NCBI GenBank assembly: GCA_018398585.1
Contig: JAGTTD010000001.1
Location: 14,200,501-14,264,500, forward strand
Origin: Simmondsia chinensis
Lineage: Eukaryota > Streptophyta > Magnoliopsida > Caryophyllales > Simmondsiaceae
DNA: 64,000 nt
Reading direction: 5' to 3'
Shown in pieces: positions 34,340 through 46,740 of this stretch. The first letter of the stretch is position 1. Each line of letters opens with the position of its first letter. Under the pieces are notes generated by a model that was not told the DNA's origin, made no database searches, and was given only the letters and a program-made list of their open reading frames with translations. Position numbers and translations under genes: made by a program.

Positions 34340-35115
34340 TATATGTGGCACCAACACCTAGGTTGCATTAATTTGAACAGGATCCACAGACTGATAAAAG
34401 ATGGACTGATAGAACCTTTGGTCCTTACTAGTTTGTGAATCCTGCATAGAAGATAAAATGACTAAGTCCGTATTTAAGATTAAAGGTAACATGATTGTTG
34501 ACTTTGCTTGAGTTGGTTCACACAGATGTATGTGGACCAATGAATGTTCAAGCAAGAGGTAGGTACGAGTACTTCATCACTTTCACGCATGATTACTCTA
34601 GGTATGGATATGTATACTTGATGAGACATAAGTCTGACTCTTTTAAAAAGTTCAGAGATTCAAGGCTGAAGTTGAAAAATAGCTAGGTAAACATGTCAAG
34701 GCACTTTGATTGGATTAGGATGGTGAATACCTTTCAAGAGAGTTGTTGGATTTCCTAATTGTAAATGGGATAAGATCTCAGCTTTTTTGCTTTGGGTACT
34801 TCGCAGCAGAATGTTGTTGCAGAAAGAAGAAATAGGACACTGTTGGATATGGTAAGGTCCATGATGAGTCATACCACTTTGCCAATCTCTTTTTGGGGTT
34901 ATGCCTTGGAAGCAGCAGCATATCTCTTTAACTTAGTTCCATCAAAATCAGTTCCTAAAACACCTGTGGAGTTATGGATTGGGGGAAAGCCTAGTTTAAG
35001 ATACCTTCAAATTTGGGGGTGTCCAGCACATGTGTTGAAAAAGAATCCTGATAAATTGAAATCGAGGACGAAGGTGTATATGTTTGTAGTTATCCCATAG
35101 GAACAAGAGATAGTC
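34340..35115 (+). pseudogene. copia integrase of element E
   Basis: 34495-34686 encodes the integrase core start (LLELVHTDVCGPMNVQARG, first catalytic Asp; YEYFITFTHDYSRYGYVYLM). After a gap with stops, 34792-35100 encodes the second half (QQNVVAERRNRTLLDMVRSM with the catalytic Glu; then SFWGYALEAAAYLFNLVPSK). The sequence stops at the insertion of element D and resumes at 45046 with VYFYSPSEEKVFVSAN. Confidence 0.87.
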
Positions 35116-35530
35116 TATTATGATTCAAGATGATTCTTGGATCATAAACTAGAATAGAAGAATTTGAGATGAGAATTAGAAGAATATAGATGAGAAGTAG
35201 AGAGAATTAGAGTTGAGAGAGAGAAATAGAATCAATATCATTTATCAATGAGTTAATTACAATGCAAGACAAGTTACTTACACTCCATTTAGTTACAATG
35301 AAAATATCTAGCAATACACTTCACCTAGACACTTCATCAACCACCAACTAACCTTCTTTCCAATACTAAACCGACAATCCCTCTCTTTCACCTATTGACT
35401 GACGGCTAATATACTTATTAGACTATTCTAATGACTTAAACTACTCTTTTACAATCTTGATAAGTACTCTTTTACAACCTTGATTTATTAGTACTCAATT
35501 CCATGTGCCCCATCTTTTAGAATCATGACA
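35116..35530 (-). repeat. 3' LTR of element D
   Basis: 415 bp, aligned with 44641-45040. On its right the minus strand reads caaagggagggagtat, a polypurine tract, directly before the LTR start. Confidence 0.85.
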
Positions 35531-35832
35531 ATACTCCCTCCCTTTGAAGATGCTTGTCCTCAAGAATCTTAGTAGAGAAGTTATAGTCTTGAAGAGCCCT
35601 TGATGTTGATGTTGTCTCAAGATGTTAAACGCCTGTTGTGGTTGACATTGAAGCTTCAACAATTGATCCTAACTTTGAAACTTGAAGTTGCTTATTGACT
35701 TGTATGTGTACTGCAATAACTTTAGATCAACAACTTTAGATCTCAATTCTACTCCTGTAGCTGCTCCAAAATCCATTTCCAATCAACTTCTGCACACCTA
35801 CAACAGCCTTGCTTTCATTTTCTGCAGCATGA

Positions 35833-36165
35833 TGTTAAGATCGAGATTAAATCTTGATCTTAACCTAAGAATTAAGAGAGTATGGGATGAGAAAGAAGGG
35901 AAGGAGATGAGAAAGTAGAGAGAATTAGATGAGAGAAAGAAGGTATAATCTCAAGAGAACAATTGATATTTTTCATTGAATGCCTCTTACAATCCACAAG
36001 CCACTATTTAAAAGAACAAATTACAAAAGCCACGACACACAAAACACCCGCCAAAAGCATCCGGCACCCTAACCGAACTAACAAAATTTGGCGCCAAAAC
36101 TAATTCAAACAAACAAGCTTACCCGCCTTATTACATTTTGAATTACAACTCGATAGAACATAACA
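35833..36165 (-). repeat. 3' LTR of element C
   Basis: 333 bp, TGTTAAGATC to ACATAACA. To its right atcccctcccctt is the complement of the polypurine tract. Confidence 0.9.
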
Positions 36166-36200
36166 ATCCCCTCCCCTTAGAATTTTCTTGTCCTCAAGAA

Positions 36201-39015
36201 TTAAAAGAAGGAAATTGGCTCAACAAAAAAAATTTTATCTTCCCAAGTGGTGAAAGATTTGTCCAAATTACACCAGCTTACTCGAACTTGCTGTCTGTTG
36301 GGCACATCGGTTCTTGCCTGCTTAACTTCTATCACTGCTGCTAGTTGTAGGATCAAGGAACCACTGGAACCCACCTCTGGAGGTACTGAAGAAGCCCCAT
36401 GTCCTCGTTTAACCTGCTTCTTAAGAAGTGAAACGTGAAAAACAGGGTGAATATATGAATCGGGTGGAAGCTCTAGCTTGTAAGCCACCTTGCCAATCCT
36501 TTCCAACACCTTGTAAGGTCCAAAGAACCTTGCACAAAGCTTGAAATTCTTCCTTACAGCTGTTGTAGATTGCCTATAAGGTTGTAGTTTCAAATATACC
36601 ATATCACCCACTTCAAAATTTCTGTCCTCTCTTGCGGTCTGCGTACCACTTCATCCGGGCCTGGGCCTGACTGAGATTATGATTTAAGAGCTGCATAAGA
36701 TGTTTCCTTTGCTATGACAATTCAGTCACCTCAACCACTTGTGTCTCCACTCCTTACAACAATAATGGATTGGGTGGATCATACCCATACAATGCCTTGA
36801 AAGGTGTTGTGCCTAAAGAAGCATGGAAATGGGTATTATACCAAAATTCCGCCAATGAGAGCCACCTACCCCACACCTTAGGATGGCTAAATACCATACT
36901 TCTAAGGTATTGCTCAATGCATTGATTGACCCTCTTAGTTCGACCGTTCTCGGTTTGAGGATGGTAAGATGAGCTAAGGGCCAAAGTTGTTCCTAAAAGA
37001 CCAAACAACTCCTTCCAAAAGCGACTTGTAAAGAGCTTGTCCCTATCTGAGATTATCAAGGAACACACGAGCCAACTTCTCTGCAGTCACCGGTCGAGCT
37101 AAAGCCATGAAATGACCAAATTTGGTGAACCGATCTACTACTACCCAGATCACCTCTTTCCCTTCTGATTTAGGCAATCCCTCAATGAAATCCATGCTTA
37201 TATGCTGCCATATACCCTCCGGAATAGGTAAGGGTTGGAGGAGACCTTGGTATCTATGATCACCAAGTTTAGTTTGTTGACAAACCTCACAGCCTTGCAC
37301 AAAATCAGACACTTCCCTCTTCATACCGGCCCAATTGAAGTGAATCTTCACCCTTTGATACGTTCCCTCTATGCCTGAATGACCACCCTATGAAGAATCA
37401 TGAGCAGCACTGATAACCTGATGTCTAAGATCAGTAGAGATGCCAATGTACAGCTTTCCCTGGATTCGGATAATTCCTCAAGTAACGGACACACCTGCAC
37501 CAGTACCCAGATTGATCGCCTTGCTCACACTGGCAGCTGCTATACATTCTTGTGCAAAAGTATCATTCTCATAGGACTGATTTACTTCTTCCATCCAAGC
37601 AGGAGAAATCACAGAAATAGTCCCGAGAGAACCCTGCTCATAGTCCTCAAACCAGCGTGACAGTGCATTAGCTGCCATGTTTTCCTTTCCTTTCTTGTAC
37701 TCAATATCATAATCAAGCCCAAGCATCTTCATCAACCCTTTCCTCTCTATCCTTGTGAAAAATTTCTGCTCTAACAAATGCTTGAGACTTTGGTGATCTG
37801 TCTTGATGATAAAATGATGCCCATCCAAGTAGTGCCTCCACTTTTCCACCGCGAGCAAAATTGCAAGTTACTGTTTTTCATATGTGGAAAGTGCTTGATG
37901 TTTTGCACTCAAAGCCTGACTAAGATAAGCTATGGGCCTCCCTCCTTGTGACAAAACTGCCCCAACACCATTTCCATAAGCATCAGTTTCTAACACAAAG
38001 CTTGAAGTAAAATCGGGCATGGCCAAAACAGAAGCTTTGCACATTGCTGCCTTAAGAGCTTCAAAAGCATTCTGGGCTTCCTCCGACCATCTGAAGGCAT
38101 CTTTCTTCAACAAGTCTGTAAGTGCCTTGGCTATAGCTTCATACCCTGCTACAAACTTGCGGTAATACCCTATCAACCCCAAAAAACCCCTTAATTGCTT
38201 TAAGGTTACCGAAACAGGCCAATCTTTCATGGCTTGGACCTTTTAGGGGTCAGTGAAAACCGCATCACAAGAAATCACATGACCAAGGTACTCCAAATGA
38301 GTTTGAGCAAAAGAACATTTGGCCAACTTAGCATACAACTTGTGCTCACGCATGACCAAGAATACTTCCCTCAAATGCTTCAAATGCTCCTTGAATGTAG
38401 CACTGTAAATCAAGATGTCATCAAAGAAGACCAACACAAATTTCCTAAGAAATTGTTTGAAGTCATCATTCATAAGAGCTTGAAATGTTGCCGGTGCGTT
38501 TGTCAAGCCAAATGGCATGACTACAAACTCAAAGTGTCCATGATGAGTCCGGAATGCTGTCTTGTACACATCTTGCTCATCCACTCTAATTTGATGATAG
38601 CTTTGCCGTAGATCCAGCTTGGAAAAGATATGGGCTCCATACAACTCATCTAACAAATCATCTATAACTGGCATAGGAAACTTGTCCTTGACAGTCATAG
38701 CATTAAGCTGTCTATAATCAACACACATTCGAGTCGTGCCATCCTTTTTTTTTTGACAAGAATAACCGGGGAAGCAAAGGGGCTGTGACTAGGCTATATG
38801 AAGTTGGTCTTGATCAAATCATCAACTTGCTTCTCAATTTCCGACCTCTGAGCATGTGGATATCTATATGGCCTAAGCCTCGCAGGTTCTGCATCACCTT
38901 TGAGGGGGATAACATGGTCTAAACTCCTCTTGGGAGGTAGAGACTTGGGTACCTCGAACAGATCCTCAAACTCATTGATCAAAGCCTGCACTTCTAGTTC
39001 AGTAATGCACACCAA
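36201..39015 (-). pseudogene. RT, RNase H, integrase of chromovirus C
   Basis: Open pieces: 39015-38794 (RT N-terminus, KRSLDHVIPLKGDAEPARLR), 38728-38243 (RT palm with [24 protein letters not shown] and an intact FFDDILIY catalytic box), 38230-37868 ([12 protein letters not shown], RNase H start), 37858-37478 (RNase H end; ADALSR-type site reads ANALSRW), 37351-37043 (integrase finger CEVCQQTKLG and core MDFIEGLPKSEG), 37068-36754 (IISDRDKLF; NGRTKRVNQCIEQ, with Lys in place of the catalytic Glu), and 36611-36201 (integrase C-terminus and chromo-like [15 protein letters not shown]). Stops and frameshifts separate the pieces. Confidence 0.88.
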
Positions 39016-39044
39016 TTCAGTAGGAGCTATACCAAATAGCTGAC

Positions 39045-41018
39045 CTACCCATTGGAATGAACATTTCTTGAATCCTTCATCCTGCTCCCTTTCATGACTT
39101 GCAATTGGGCTTGTTTTGCTATACCTTGCAAACTCACTTTTGATCCTTGTATTTCAAAGGAAACCGTGAGGTTAGCAAAATCAAACAACACCGGGTTGTA
39201 AGTTCTCATCCAATCGACCCCAAGCACCATATCACACCCTCCCAAAGGAAGGATTCTAAAGTCATAACTGAACTTGCGGTCCTGCATTACCCAATTGAAC
39301 CCATGGCATTTGTTTTGAGTTATTGCAGATTTCCCATCAGCCACGGTAATAGCGAGGAGATGAGTTTTATTCACTTCATGACCCACTTTCTTAACCACTT
39401 TAGGATCAACAAAACTATGAGTACTACCACTGTCAATAAGGATGATGATAGACTTTTTACCTGCCTTTCCTCTGATTCGGATCGTGCTGTGGGCACCATT
39501 TCCAGTCAAAGCTTTCATTGAAATTTCCACAGCAGCATCATCTAGGCTTTCCTCGAGGTCCTGATCTGATTCAGCCCCATCACCCTCAATTTCCTCGTCA
39601 TCAAAATGTTCTCCAGCACTAACCCCTTCAGTAGACATAAGAAATTTTGGACTACACCTGTGGCCAAACTGAGAAGGTTGATTACAACGGTAACACAACC
39701 TCTGCTGCTGCTTATCATCTGATCTGTTGGCAGAGATCTGGCAGACCCTTGCTGTTGTTTGGAGCCGCTACTGCGAGGTCTGGAAGCATCACTTGAAGAC
39801 AGAATTGTTGATTTATAAAGCTTGGCTTTGGCATAAGCCACAGACAAGGTTGTTGGATCAACGGCTTTAACCAAGTTTTTCACCTTTGGCTTCAAACCAC
39901 TTATAAAAGCCGAAACATAATACAACTCAGAGGCCTGAATTTCAGTTATAATGCTGGGCCTAGAGATTCTCAAACCTGGTCATATAATCTCTCACAGATG
40001 TCTCCTGTTTCACCTTATTAAATTTATCCACAATATCACTATCATCCTCATCACTATACCGATCACAATTCTTTTGCAAATTCAATCCATGTGAGGGAGG
40101 AATTACTCTTCATCAAACTATAAAACCACACTTCATGATCACCAAGAAGGTATACAACCGCGATTTATACCTTTTCTGAATCATCAATATGGTAGAAGTG
40201 GAAGTAACGTTCACACCTCCTCAGCCAAGAATGAGGTTGCTTCCCATCAAAGGCATCAATCTGCACCCGAGGCTGTCTTTGGCCACTAATTCTACTATTG
40301 GTTGTCTCCTCATTACTGCCAGAGCATTGTTGATACCAATCATTAGGTGGTCTATCAATATGATCCACATTCAGTCCCCTAGGCCTGTGTGTATCCTCAA
40401 CTTTAGTAGCTCGCACACTAGGTCTTGCATTACAATTTGAAGGTCGAGACATCACATGCTCACTGTGACCCTGCCTATCAGTCACCTCATTCTCATGGTT
40501 TCGATCTGGAGCTCTCATATCAACACCAGGATTAACCACTGGAGCGGGAACATTCTGTCTTATTTCATCTGGAGACCTAATTTGTTGATTTGTTCAAAGT
40601 GCGCTAGCCGGCAACAAAGGTTCTGGAACAACAGGAGGATTTGGCCTCATAACTTGCTCTCGAATCTCTGTTAACTTCACTTCTAGCAGCTGCCTTTGCT
40701 GATCGAACAGCTGATTGGACCTCTCCTCCAATTCTTGTGATTGTCGCGAGACCTGATCAACAATCTTAGCCTCTACCTGCTGAACGCGCTGATCGATCCT
40801 CACCTCAATTTGCTGAGGTAATGATTCAGTGAGAGCTTGCTTGAATTGAGCAAGCATTGTCACACTAGCTTACTGTCCAATTGAGCATTTGTAACCAAGT
40901 CTCGTCCTGCTGCATCACTACTGCCAACAACCTCAGCATAGGAAGACTTAGCAGCTGCCCTCGCAGCTACTGATTTGGTGGTAACACCACCGATCAAGGC
41001 AATTTCATTTGAATCCAT
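39045..41018 (-). pseudogene. Gag and protease of chromovirus C
   Basis: The start is placed at the ATG at 41018 (MDSNEIALIGGVTTKSVAA); the longer open frame to 41051 would overlap the primer binding site. Next come a coiled-coil stretch (40863-40594, QVEAKIVDQVSRQSQELEER), the gag core (40539-40165, with FDGKQPHSWLRRCERYFHFY), a second gag part (39973-39542), the knuckle CYRCNQPSQFGHRC near 39690, and the protease IIILIDSGSTHSFVD at about 39460-39410. Gag is broken by several frameshifts. The protease part (39698-39045) is open. Confidence 0.87.
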
Positions 41019-41038
41019 TAATTTGAAAGCCAAACGAG

Positions 41039-41050
41039 GCTCTGATACCA
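41039..41050 (-). promoter_or_regulatory. Primer binding site of element C
   Basis: Minus strand TGGTATCAGAGC, exact Met type, two bases from the LTR. Confidence 0.9.
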
Positions 41051-41052
41051 AT

Positions 41053-41385
41053 TGTTAAGATCGAGATTAAATCTTGATCTTAACCTAAGAATTAAGAGAG
41101 TAAGGGATGAGAAAGAAGGGAAGGAGATGAGAAAATAGAGAGAATTGGATGAGAGAAAGAAGGTTTAATCTCAAGAGATTAATTGATATTTTTCTTTGAA
41201 TGCATCTTCCAATCCACAAGCCACTATTTAAACGAACAAATTACAAAAGCCACGACACACAAAACACCTGCCAAAAGCAGCAGGCACCCTAACCGAACTA
41301 ACAGAATTTGGCGCCAAAACTAATTCAAACAAACGAGCTTACCCGCCTTAATACTTTTTGAATTACAACTCGATAGAACATAACA
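41053..41385 (-). repeat. 5' LTR of element C
   Basis: 333 bp. It starts with a 9-bp perfect hairpin stem (GTTAAGATC / GATCTTAAC). Confidence 0.9.
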
Positions 41386-41667
41386 CATGATTTGAGAAAA
41401 GCTTGCAATTCTCCTCCCATTTGAGAGGCTTCACTGCAAATTTCCTACTATTGTTCATCAAGGCGTGAATAAACTTGAGGCTTTGGTGATTTTCACAGGC
41501 TTGCATATCAGTCTCTAACTTCTTCGTCATGTCTTTCCAATTTACTGCAGCAATAACAGAACAACAGATTCTAAAACCAAATAACTTTCAGCACACAATA
41601 GTTCCTCTTCATGTCTTTGCATTCCACATCTCTTACTGTCAGCAAACCACATAACTTCTGATGAAAC

Positions 41668-41670
<3 letters not shown>

Positions 41671-41706
<36 letters not shown>
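41671..41706. repeat. (AT)18 microsatellite
   Basis: An uninterrupted AT dinucleotide run in the 3' part of element D. Confidence 0.9.
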
Positions 41707-41709
<3 letters not shown>

Positions 41710-41865
41710 TCAGGAATGCTCTTAATCTCATAGTTAGCTCTTCATAAATTCAGCTTATTACTTACTGTCGAATTATCTAGTAGCTGTATTCTCCTCACAA
41801 TCTTTTTCAAGGTGATCTTGTTGCTTGCAAAATGAGTTAGATGCTTTACCCAACTTATCTACTTA

Positions 41866-42726
41866 CTATTGGAGAAAAAGCCAAAGGAATTGAGGAGGTC
41901 TTACATTGGCTTGGACCCTTGGAAGATGCCCTTTACCCTTAATTCGTTTCACACTAACACCTAGCTCCTGTTCTAATAGCTCTGGTAGTTCAGTATCCGA
42001 AGCTAACAAAATTAGCTTGCATTGACATTTTAGTCCAAACCTGAACTCTTGATTGCCACTATATACCATCCATTAAGCCTTTCTCTACTTGTTTCTCACT
42101 ATGAAGCCAGCTTTGAGCTCAATTCTTCCACTCCTTGGGCTCTAAGGATGACGTTGATCAACCAAAGTGTTTTCCAACACTACTTCTCTACTGAATTCTT
42201 CCCTATTGAATTTGAGAATTTGCTCCATTATTCGTGGGTCAAGTGGCCAATTGAAAGTGTTCATAGAAGAATAAACACCAGCTCTACTTAATTGAGCTTG
42301 CCATTGGACCTGATCTAGCCCAATTCTCAGCTGAATTAGAGCATCTCCTTGCACTACAATAAGATCAGACCACTTCTCTGTTGAGTTTGCTTGCACTGCT
42401 ACAATATTAGCTTTACCTCTTACTGATTTTGTATCATTACTCATTGAATTCCACCTCTTCCTTGCTAATTTCATTGTCCTTTTGATCCATGAACAAGCCC
42501 CAAGTCTATCAATTGACATAAACACCACTTTGCGCTGCTTCAACTTCATATTCTTGAACATGATAAAATTTTCGAGAATCACTTTATTTGACTTAAGAAG
42601 AAGAAAATCTAGAGGTCTTCCTTTGTAGACCAAGATTGGCTTGATCCATGCTCTTAATTTCTGGCTTGAAATGCACTTCTTGCGACTTAAGTGAAGGACC
42701 AAATGGATCTCAGAACTTTGCTGCAA
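41866..42726 (-). CDS. Unrecognised ORFs in element D
   Basis: A 194-codon frame (42726-42142) and a 67-codon frame (42069-41866) encode basic proteins (KRTMKLARKRWNS; LDPRIMEQILKFNREEFSRE) without any motif I can place. They occupy the position of pol but show no RT, RNase H or integrase signature. They could be decayed coding or captured sequence. Confidence 0.3.
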
Positions 42727-42846
42727 TGTGAGCTTTAATCACAATTTCCCGATGCTCAAAACTTCAATGGACACTTGCACTTTCTCTGCTACAACAATTG
42801 GAAGTTCTACGTTCACCATATGCTATTGATCTTGCCTCCTTAAAGA

Positions 42847-43830
42847 CTAAATCGCTTCCTTGAGCTGAGTTTTCATATCAACTCTTGATTCCACCAATGC
42901 AACATTTGATTGCACCAAAGGATATTTAAGTACAGCAGGTTGAGATATTGCTTGATCAAACTTATCTTGATTTTGCAAGTCTTGCGGCTGAATTGGTATA
43001 AATTCCACTACTATGTCATTCTTCTTTCTTGGATCTTCATTTCTAAACCTTTCACAATTCTCAATCCAAGAATGAGGTTGTTGTTCATCAAAGAGCTCGA
43101 TTTCCTCCCTAAATAGTCTTGTTTTCAAACAATTGACATTGCGCACCACTTTTCCCGGATCATGAGGTCTCAATTGAACCTGATTTGTAAATGTGAAATC
43201 AACCTTGGACCTTATTGTTATATCATTTACTTGTAGCAATGAAGGATCAAGCACATGTTGTACTGCTACTATATCAATATCATCTTGAATTTTCAATTCA
43301 TGTTGCTGCTATGCCAATTCTACCTGATCCACTGAGTGGAATGTTGCATCATTCATCTGATGTGCTGCTGCAGCTTCCAGATTCAAGCTGATTCCACCAT
43401 TACCGATCATGTTTTGCTCAAATTCTTGCCCAATTCTCTGTTGCGAGTGTTGATTAACTCCCCAAGTAACATTAAGTTCCTCCTTAGCTTGACAATTAGT
43501 AGGTCGTATCACCTCAAGCTCTCCTTCCATATCATTACACATCTTGAGGTAGTTTATGTGTAAAACACAACATTCATCATATATGTTTCTCCCGTGTAAT
43601 GAATTGAAGGCTAAGTCGGCACTCCTTCTCGTGTAATAGCTAATGTGAGCTGTAACCTCAAAAATGGAAGATGAGACCACCTTGATACTTTCAAGAGGAC
43701 CATAAGGACAAAAATACTTGATAAAGAATATCTTCAACTATACAGTAAAGAGGTTTCGAGATTTTGATTAAAAGTCTAGCATCATTGGAAGATTTATCTT
43801 GAATCGAAGCTGGATTAAACCAATGTAGCT
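42847..43830 (-). pseudogene. Gag of element D: PTB-type RRM plus truncated gag
   Basis: Read across one frameshift near 43735, the N-terminus gives a full RRM of about 78 residues: LLIKISKPLYCIVEDILYQV, then CPYGPLESIKVVSSS, then VTAHISYYTRRSADLAFNSL and HGRNIYDECCVLHINY. The signature HGRNIYDxCCxLxI matches RRMs of plant polypyrimidine-tract-binding proteins, which bind pyrimidine-rich RNA. After a linker and a stop comes a gag block (FDEQQPHSWIENCERF) related to the gags of B and C, which lack the RRM. There is no zinc knuckle. The RRM may replace nucleocapsid RNA binding; that is inference. Confidence 0.78.
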
Positions 43831-44626
43831 TGTATATTGTGACATTTTGACAACACCTTCTATGTGTAATACTTGAAGTTCACTTCTTCACTTTAAAATC
43901 AGATTTGAACCTTTGAATTCAGTCCTAAACAAAAAAGCTTCCTCGCATTATCCTGAATATGTGCAATTAGTAGTGTTCAATATGTGGCCAGTTGATTTGA
44001 GTGCAATTTCAGTTGGATTGATTTCACTATGTCACAAGGTCATAAAAGAATGTACTAGAATCCAGTGAGATCAAGTCAATTTAACTAACTAATCTAGATA
44101 GCAGCAGTTTAGGACAAGAATAACTACTGAGCTTGATTAGTTTAATTTCGGCAGCTCCAACTGATTCAGCAGCTTGATCAAAGGATGAGCGAATTTAGCT
44201 AACAAGATCTCAAGAGTGCAACTTGATTCTAGATAAATTCAATAGGTTCATTATGTAATCAACTAAATTGAATCCAATTCCAGCTTGATCGATGATTTAA
44301 GTTCATAAGATCACAAGAGTCAGCTATAGCACATAGTAACAACAACCTTTTGAATTGAAATCTTGATCAAACTTAACATGAACATAGAACTTGAAATCAA
44401 TGTAGCACTGACTGAAGAATCTGGACAATTTAGCACAGTATTTTGATCCAACGCAAGCTGAACAATAGAACCTAGATTAAATACAGCATGAACTGAAAGT
44501 CAGAACAATTTAAGCATAATTTTCTTGATCAACACAACCTGATTAAGAATTTGATATCAATTAACTTGATCTAATGCTTTGCAATCAAATTGAACTTAAT
44601 CAACTCAATCGGAAGCAAATTCAAAA

Positions 44627-44638
44627 GCTCTAATACTA
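44627..44638 (-). promoter_or_regulatory. Primer binding site of element D, Met type with 2 changes
   Basis: The plus strand gctctaatacta against the standard gctctgatacca, two bases from the LTR. Confidence 0.75.
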
Positions 44639-44640
44639 AT

Positions 44641-45040
44641 TGTTATGATTCAAGATGATTCTTGGATCATAAACTAGGATAGAAGAATTTGAGAAGAGAA
44701 AGAAGGGAAATCAAGATGAGAATTTGAAGAACATAGATGAGAAGTAGAGAGAATTAGAGTTGAGAGAGAGAAATTGAATCAATATTATTTATCAATGAGT
44801 TGTTACAATGCAAGACAAGCTACTTATACTCCTCTAGACACTTCATCCAGCACTTCATCAGCCACCAACTGACCTTCCTTCCAATACTAAACCGACAATC
44901 CCTCTCTTTCACCTATTGACTAACGGTTAATGTACTTATTAGACTATTCTAATGGCTTAAACTACTCTTTTACAACCTTGATTACAATCTTGACTTATTA
45001 GTACTCAATTCCATGTGACCCATCTTCTACAATCATGACA
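44641..45040 (-). repeat. 5' LTR of element D
   Basis: 400 bp. The first ~33 bases form an imperfect hairpin (TTATGATTCAAGA with TCTTGGATCATAA). Confidence 0.85.
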
Positions 45041-45045
45041 TGGTC

Positions 45046-46196
45046 TATTTTTATAGTCCTTCTGAAGAAAAGGTGTTTGTAAGTGCAAATTCTAGATATT
45101 TGGAAGAGGATTTTGTAATAGACTACAAAAGAAAAAGCAGAGTAATGTTAGAGAAATTGAGAGATATTGAAACTATTCCTCAACAGCTAGAGACATCTCG
45201 AGGCATCATGGATGTATTAGATACACCTACATATAGAACCGAGAATGTTCCAGGTATATAAGAGCCTAGGCGTAGTGGGAGGATTGTTAGGGCACCTGAT
45301 AGATTCATGGCTGGAGCCTTAGTGGTTGACCGTGACATTGAGGATGCTGACCGGTGGGTCTTACTAATGAAATCTGAGATAGAATCCATGTACCCTAATT
45401 AGGTTTGGGAACTTGTAGAGGCGCCGGAGGTATTAAACCTATTGGATATAAATGGGTCTACAAGAGGAAGAGAGGAGTGGACGGGAAGGTAGAGACCTTC
45501 AAATTAGACTGGTTGCTAAGGGTTTTACCCAAAAGGAAGCTATCGATTATGATGAGACCTTCTCACCAGTGGCCATGTTAAAATCCATTAGGACACTCCT
45601 ACCCATTGTAGCTCATTAAGACTACGAGATTTAGCAAATGGATGTCAAAACAGCTTTTTTAAATGGTCGTCTTGGAGAAGAAATTTATATGGCGAAATCA
45701 GACGGTTTCATTAGCAAAAATCAGGGGCATATGGTATGCAAACTGAAGATATCCATTCATGGGCTAAAAAAAGCATCATGCTCATGGAATATTAGATTTA
45801 ACGAAGCAATCAAGTCCTATGGGTTTGAGCAATTGGTTGAAGAACCATGCGTGAATAAGTGAAATCATGAGAAAGTAGTGGTTTTCTTAGTGTTATATGT
45901 GGTTGAAATAGTAATAATTAGGAATGATGTAGGTGTCTTATTAGCTGTAAAGATTTGGCTGTCTGGTCAGTTCAATATGAAGGACCTAGGAGAAGCCAAC
46001 TATATTCTTGGGATTAAGCTTTTGTGAGATCATAAGAGTAGGATATTGGGTTTGTCTCAGGCCACTTATATTGGAAAGATGTTGTCAAGGTATCACATGG
46101 TGGACTCTAAGAAGAGGTTATTACCTTTTTGGCATTGAGTCCCTCTTTATTTACAGCGGTGTCCTAAGACACCTCAAGAGGATGAGCAGATGAGGT
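45046..46196 (+). pseudogene. copia RT of element E, first part
   Basis: 45046-45261 encodes the end of integrase (VYFYSPSEEKVFVSANSRYL). The RT follows with stops: MDVKTAFLNGRLGEEIYMAK at 45638 and HGLKKASCSWNIRFNEAIKS at about 45760. The catalytic box near 45893 reads LYVVEIVII where LYVDDILII is expected, so both aspartates are lost. Then GQFNMKDLGEANYILGIK at about 45970. The frame is cut by element F. Confidence 0.87.
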
Positions 46197-46740
46197 TGTC
46201 ACAATCCTAAGATTCGTGACTTGGTTTTGGATAGGAAATTGAAAGAAAATTTCAGAATTTGAGATGAGAAGAGAATGATTTAGAATTTAGATGAGAAAAG
46301 AAGTTAGAATTGAATGTCCATCATACAACAATAGTCGTAGATGTTTCTTCCATTAAGCCATTTAAGTGCACTCTCCGTGTCTTTTCTTGAATAAAAGGTC
46401 ACAATAGCTTCAACATTCAAGGAAGTTGTTGGAATGATTTCAATTTCATAAATTCGACCATAGGGAGAGAAGAGTTGGTTGAGGAAACTTGTGGTGACAG
46501 GATAGAGAAGATTTGAAATCTTGACAACAAGTGTAGACTCCCAATCTTGTCTTGCAGACATGATGAACCCGATTTTTTTTTTTTTAAATTAATAAGAAAG
46601 TAGCAATTTTTTTTTTTTTTAAATTCGAAAATGAGATCCTCGATCTCAAGAGAACGAAAACGTAAAGGATAGAGCCTTCAACTGGAAGATGGCTCTGATA
46701 CCACTTTGGTTAGGACAAGGTTACGGTCAAGGATCGTAAC
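46197..46740 (-). repeat. LTR of element F, left copy
   Basis: 544 bp, with primer-binding 12-mer at 46691-46702 and the RRM ORF at 46561-46304. The U5-like tail (tttctcatc.. phrases) resembles that of the solo LTR at 60621-61152. Confidence 0.78.
46304..46561 (-). CDS. PTB-type RRM protein, 85 aa, in left LTR of F
   Basis: A complete ORF that is essentially one RNA-recognition motif. The RNP2-like strand is LVVKISNLLYPVTTSFLNQL, followed by FSPYGRIYEIEIIPTTS, the RNP1-like strand VEAIVTFYSRKDTESALKWL and the tail NGRNIYDYCCMMDIQF. YPVT, FSPYG and GRNIYDxCC are hallmarks of RRMs of polypyrimidine-tract-binding proteins, which lack aromatic RNP1 residues and bind pyrimidine-rich RNA. The ATG follows the primer-binding sequence by about 130 nt. 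It differs from the other copy at six residues, and both are open, so decay is recent or constrained. Expression is unproven. Confidence 0.8.
   Translation of the reverse strand: MSARQDWESTLVVKISNLLYPVTTSFLNQLFSPYGRIYEIEIIPTTSLNVEAIVTFYSRKDTESALKWLNGRNIYDYCCMMDIQF

Larger units (their letters stand above)
35833..41385 (-). mobile_element. Reina-like chromovirus C (5.6 kb), nested in D
   Basis: LTRs of 333 bp (35833-36165, 41053-41385) have TGTTA..TAACA ends. The target duplication is catga (35828-35832, 41386-41390) and the Met-type primer binding site is at 41050-41039. The minus strand has gag, protease, RT, RNase H, integrase and a C-terminal chromodomain-like end. Short LTRs, total length and the chromo-like end suggest the Reina lineage. 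I count roughly 18 differences between the LTRs (about 5%). Confidence 0.9.
35116..45040 (-). mobile_element. Non-autonomous LTR element D with an RRM in gag
   Basis: LTRs 35116-35530 and 44641-45040 have ends TGTTATGATT / AATCATGACA (left copy TATTATG). The target duplication in copia E is tagtc (35111-35115) against tggtc (45041-45045). Without element C it is about 4.4 kb. Inside on the minus strand: primer binding site, a ~0.8-kb leader, an RRM-containing gag, unrecognised ORFs and a purine tract at 35531-35546. No protease, RT or integrase is seen, so it must be mobilised in trans. The gag fragment IELFDEQQPHSWIENCERF parallels that of chromoviruses B and C. Confidence 0.83.
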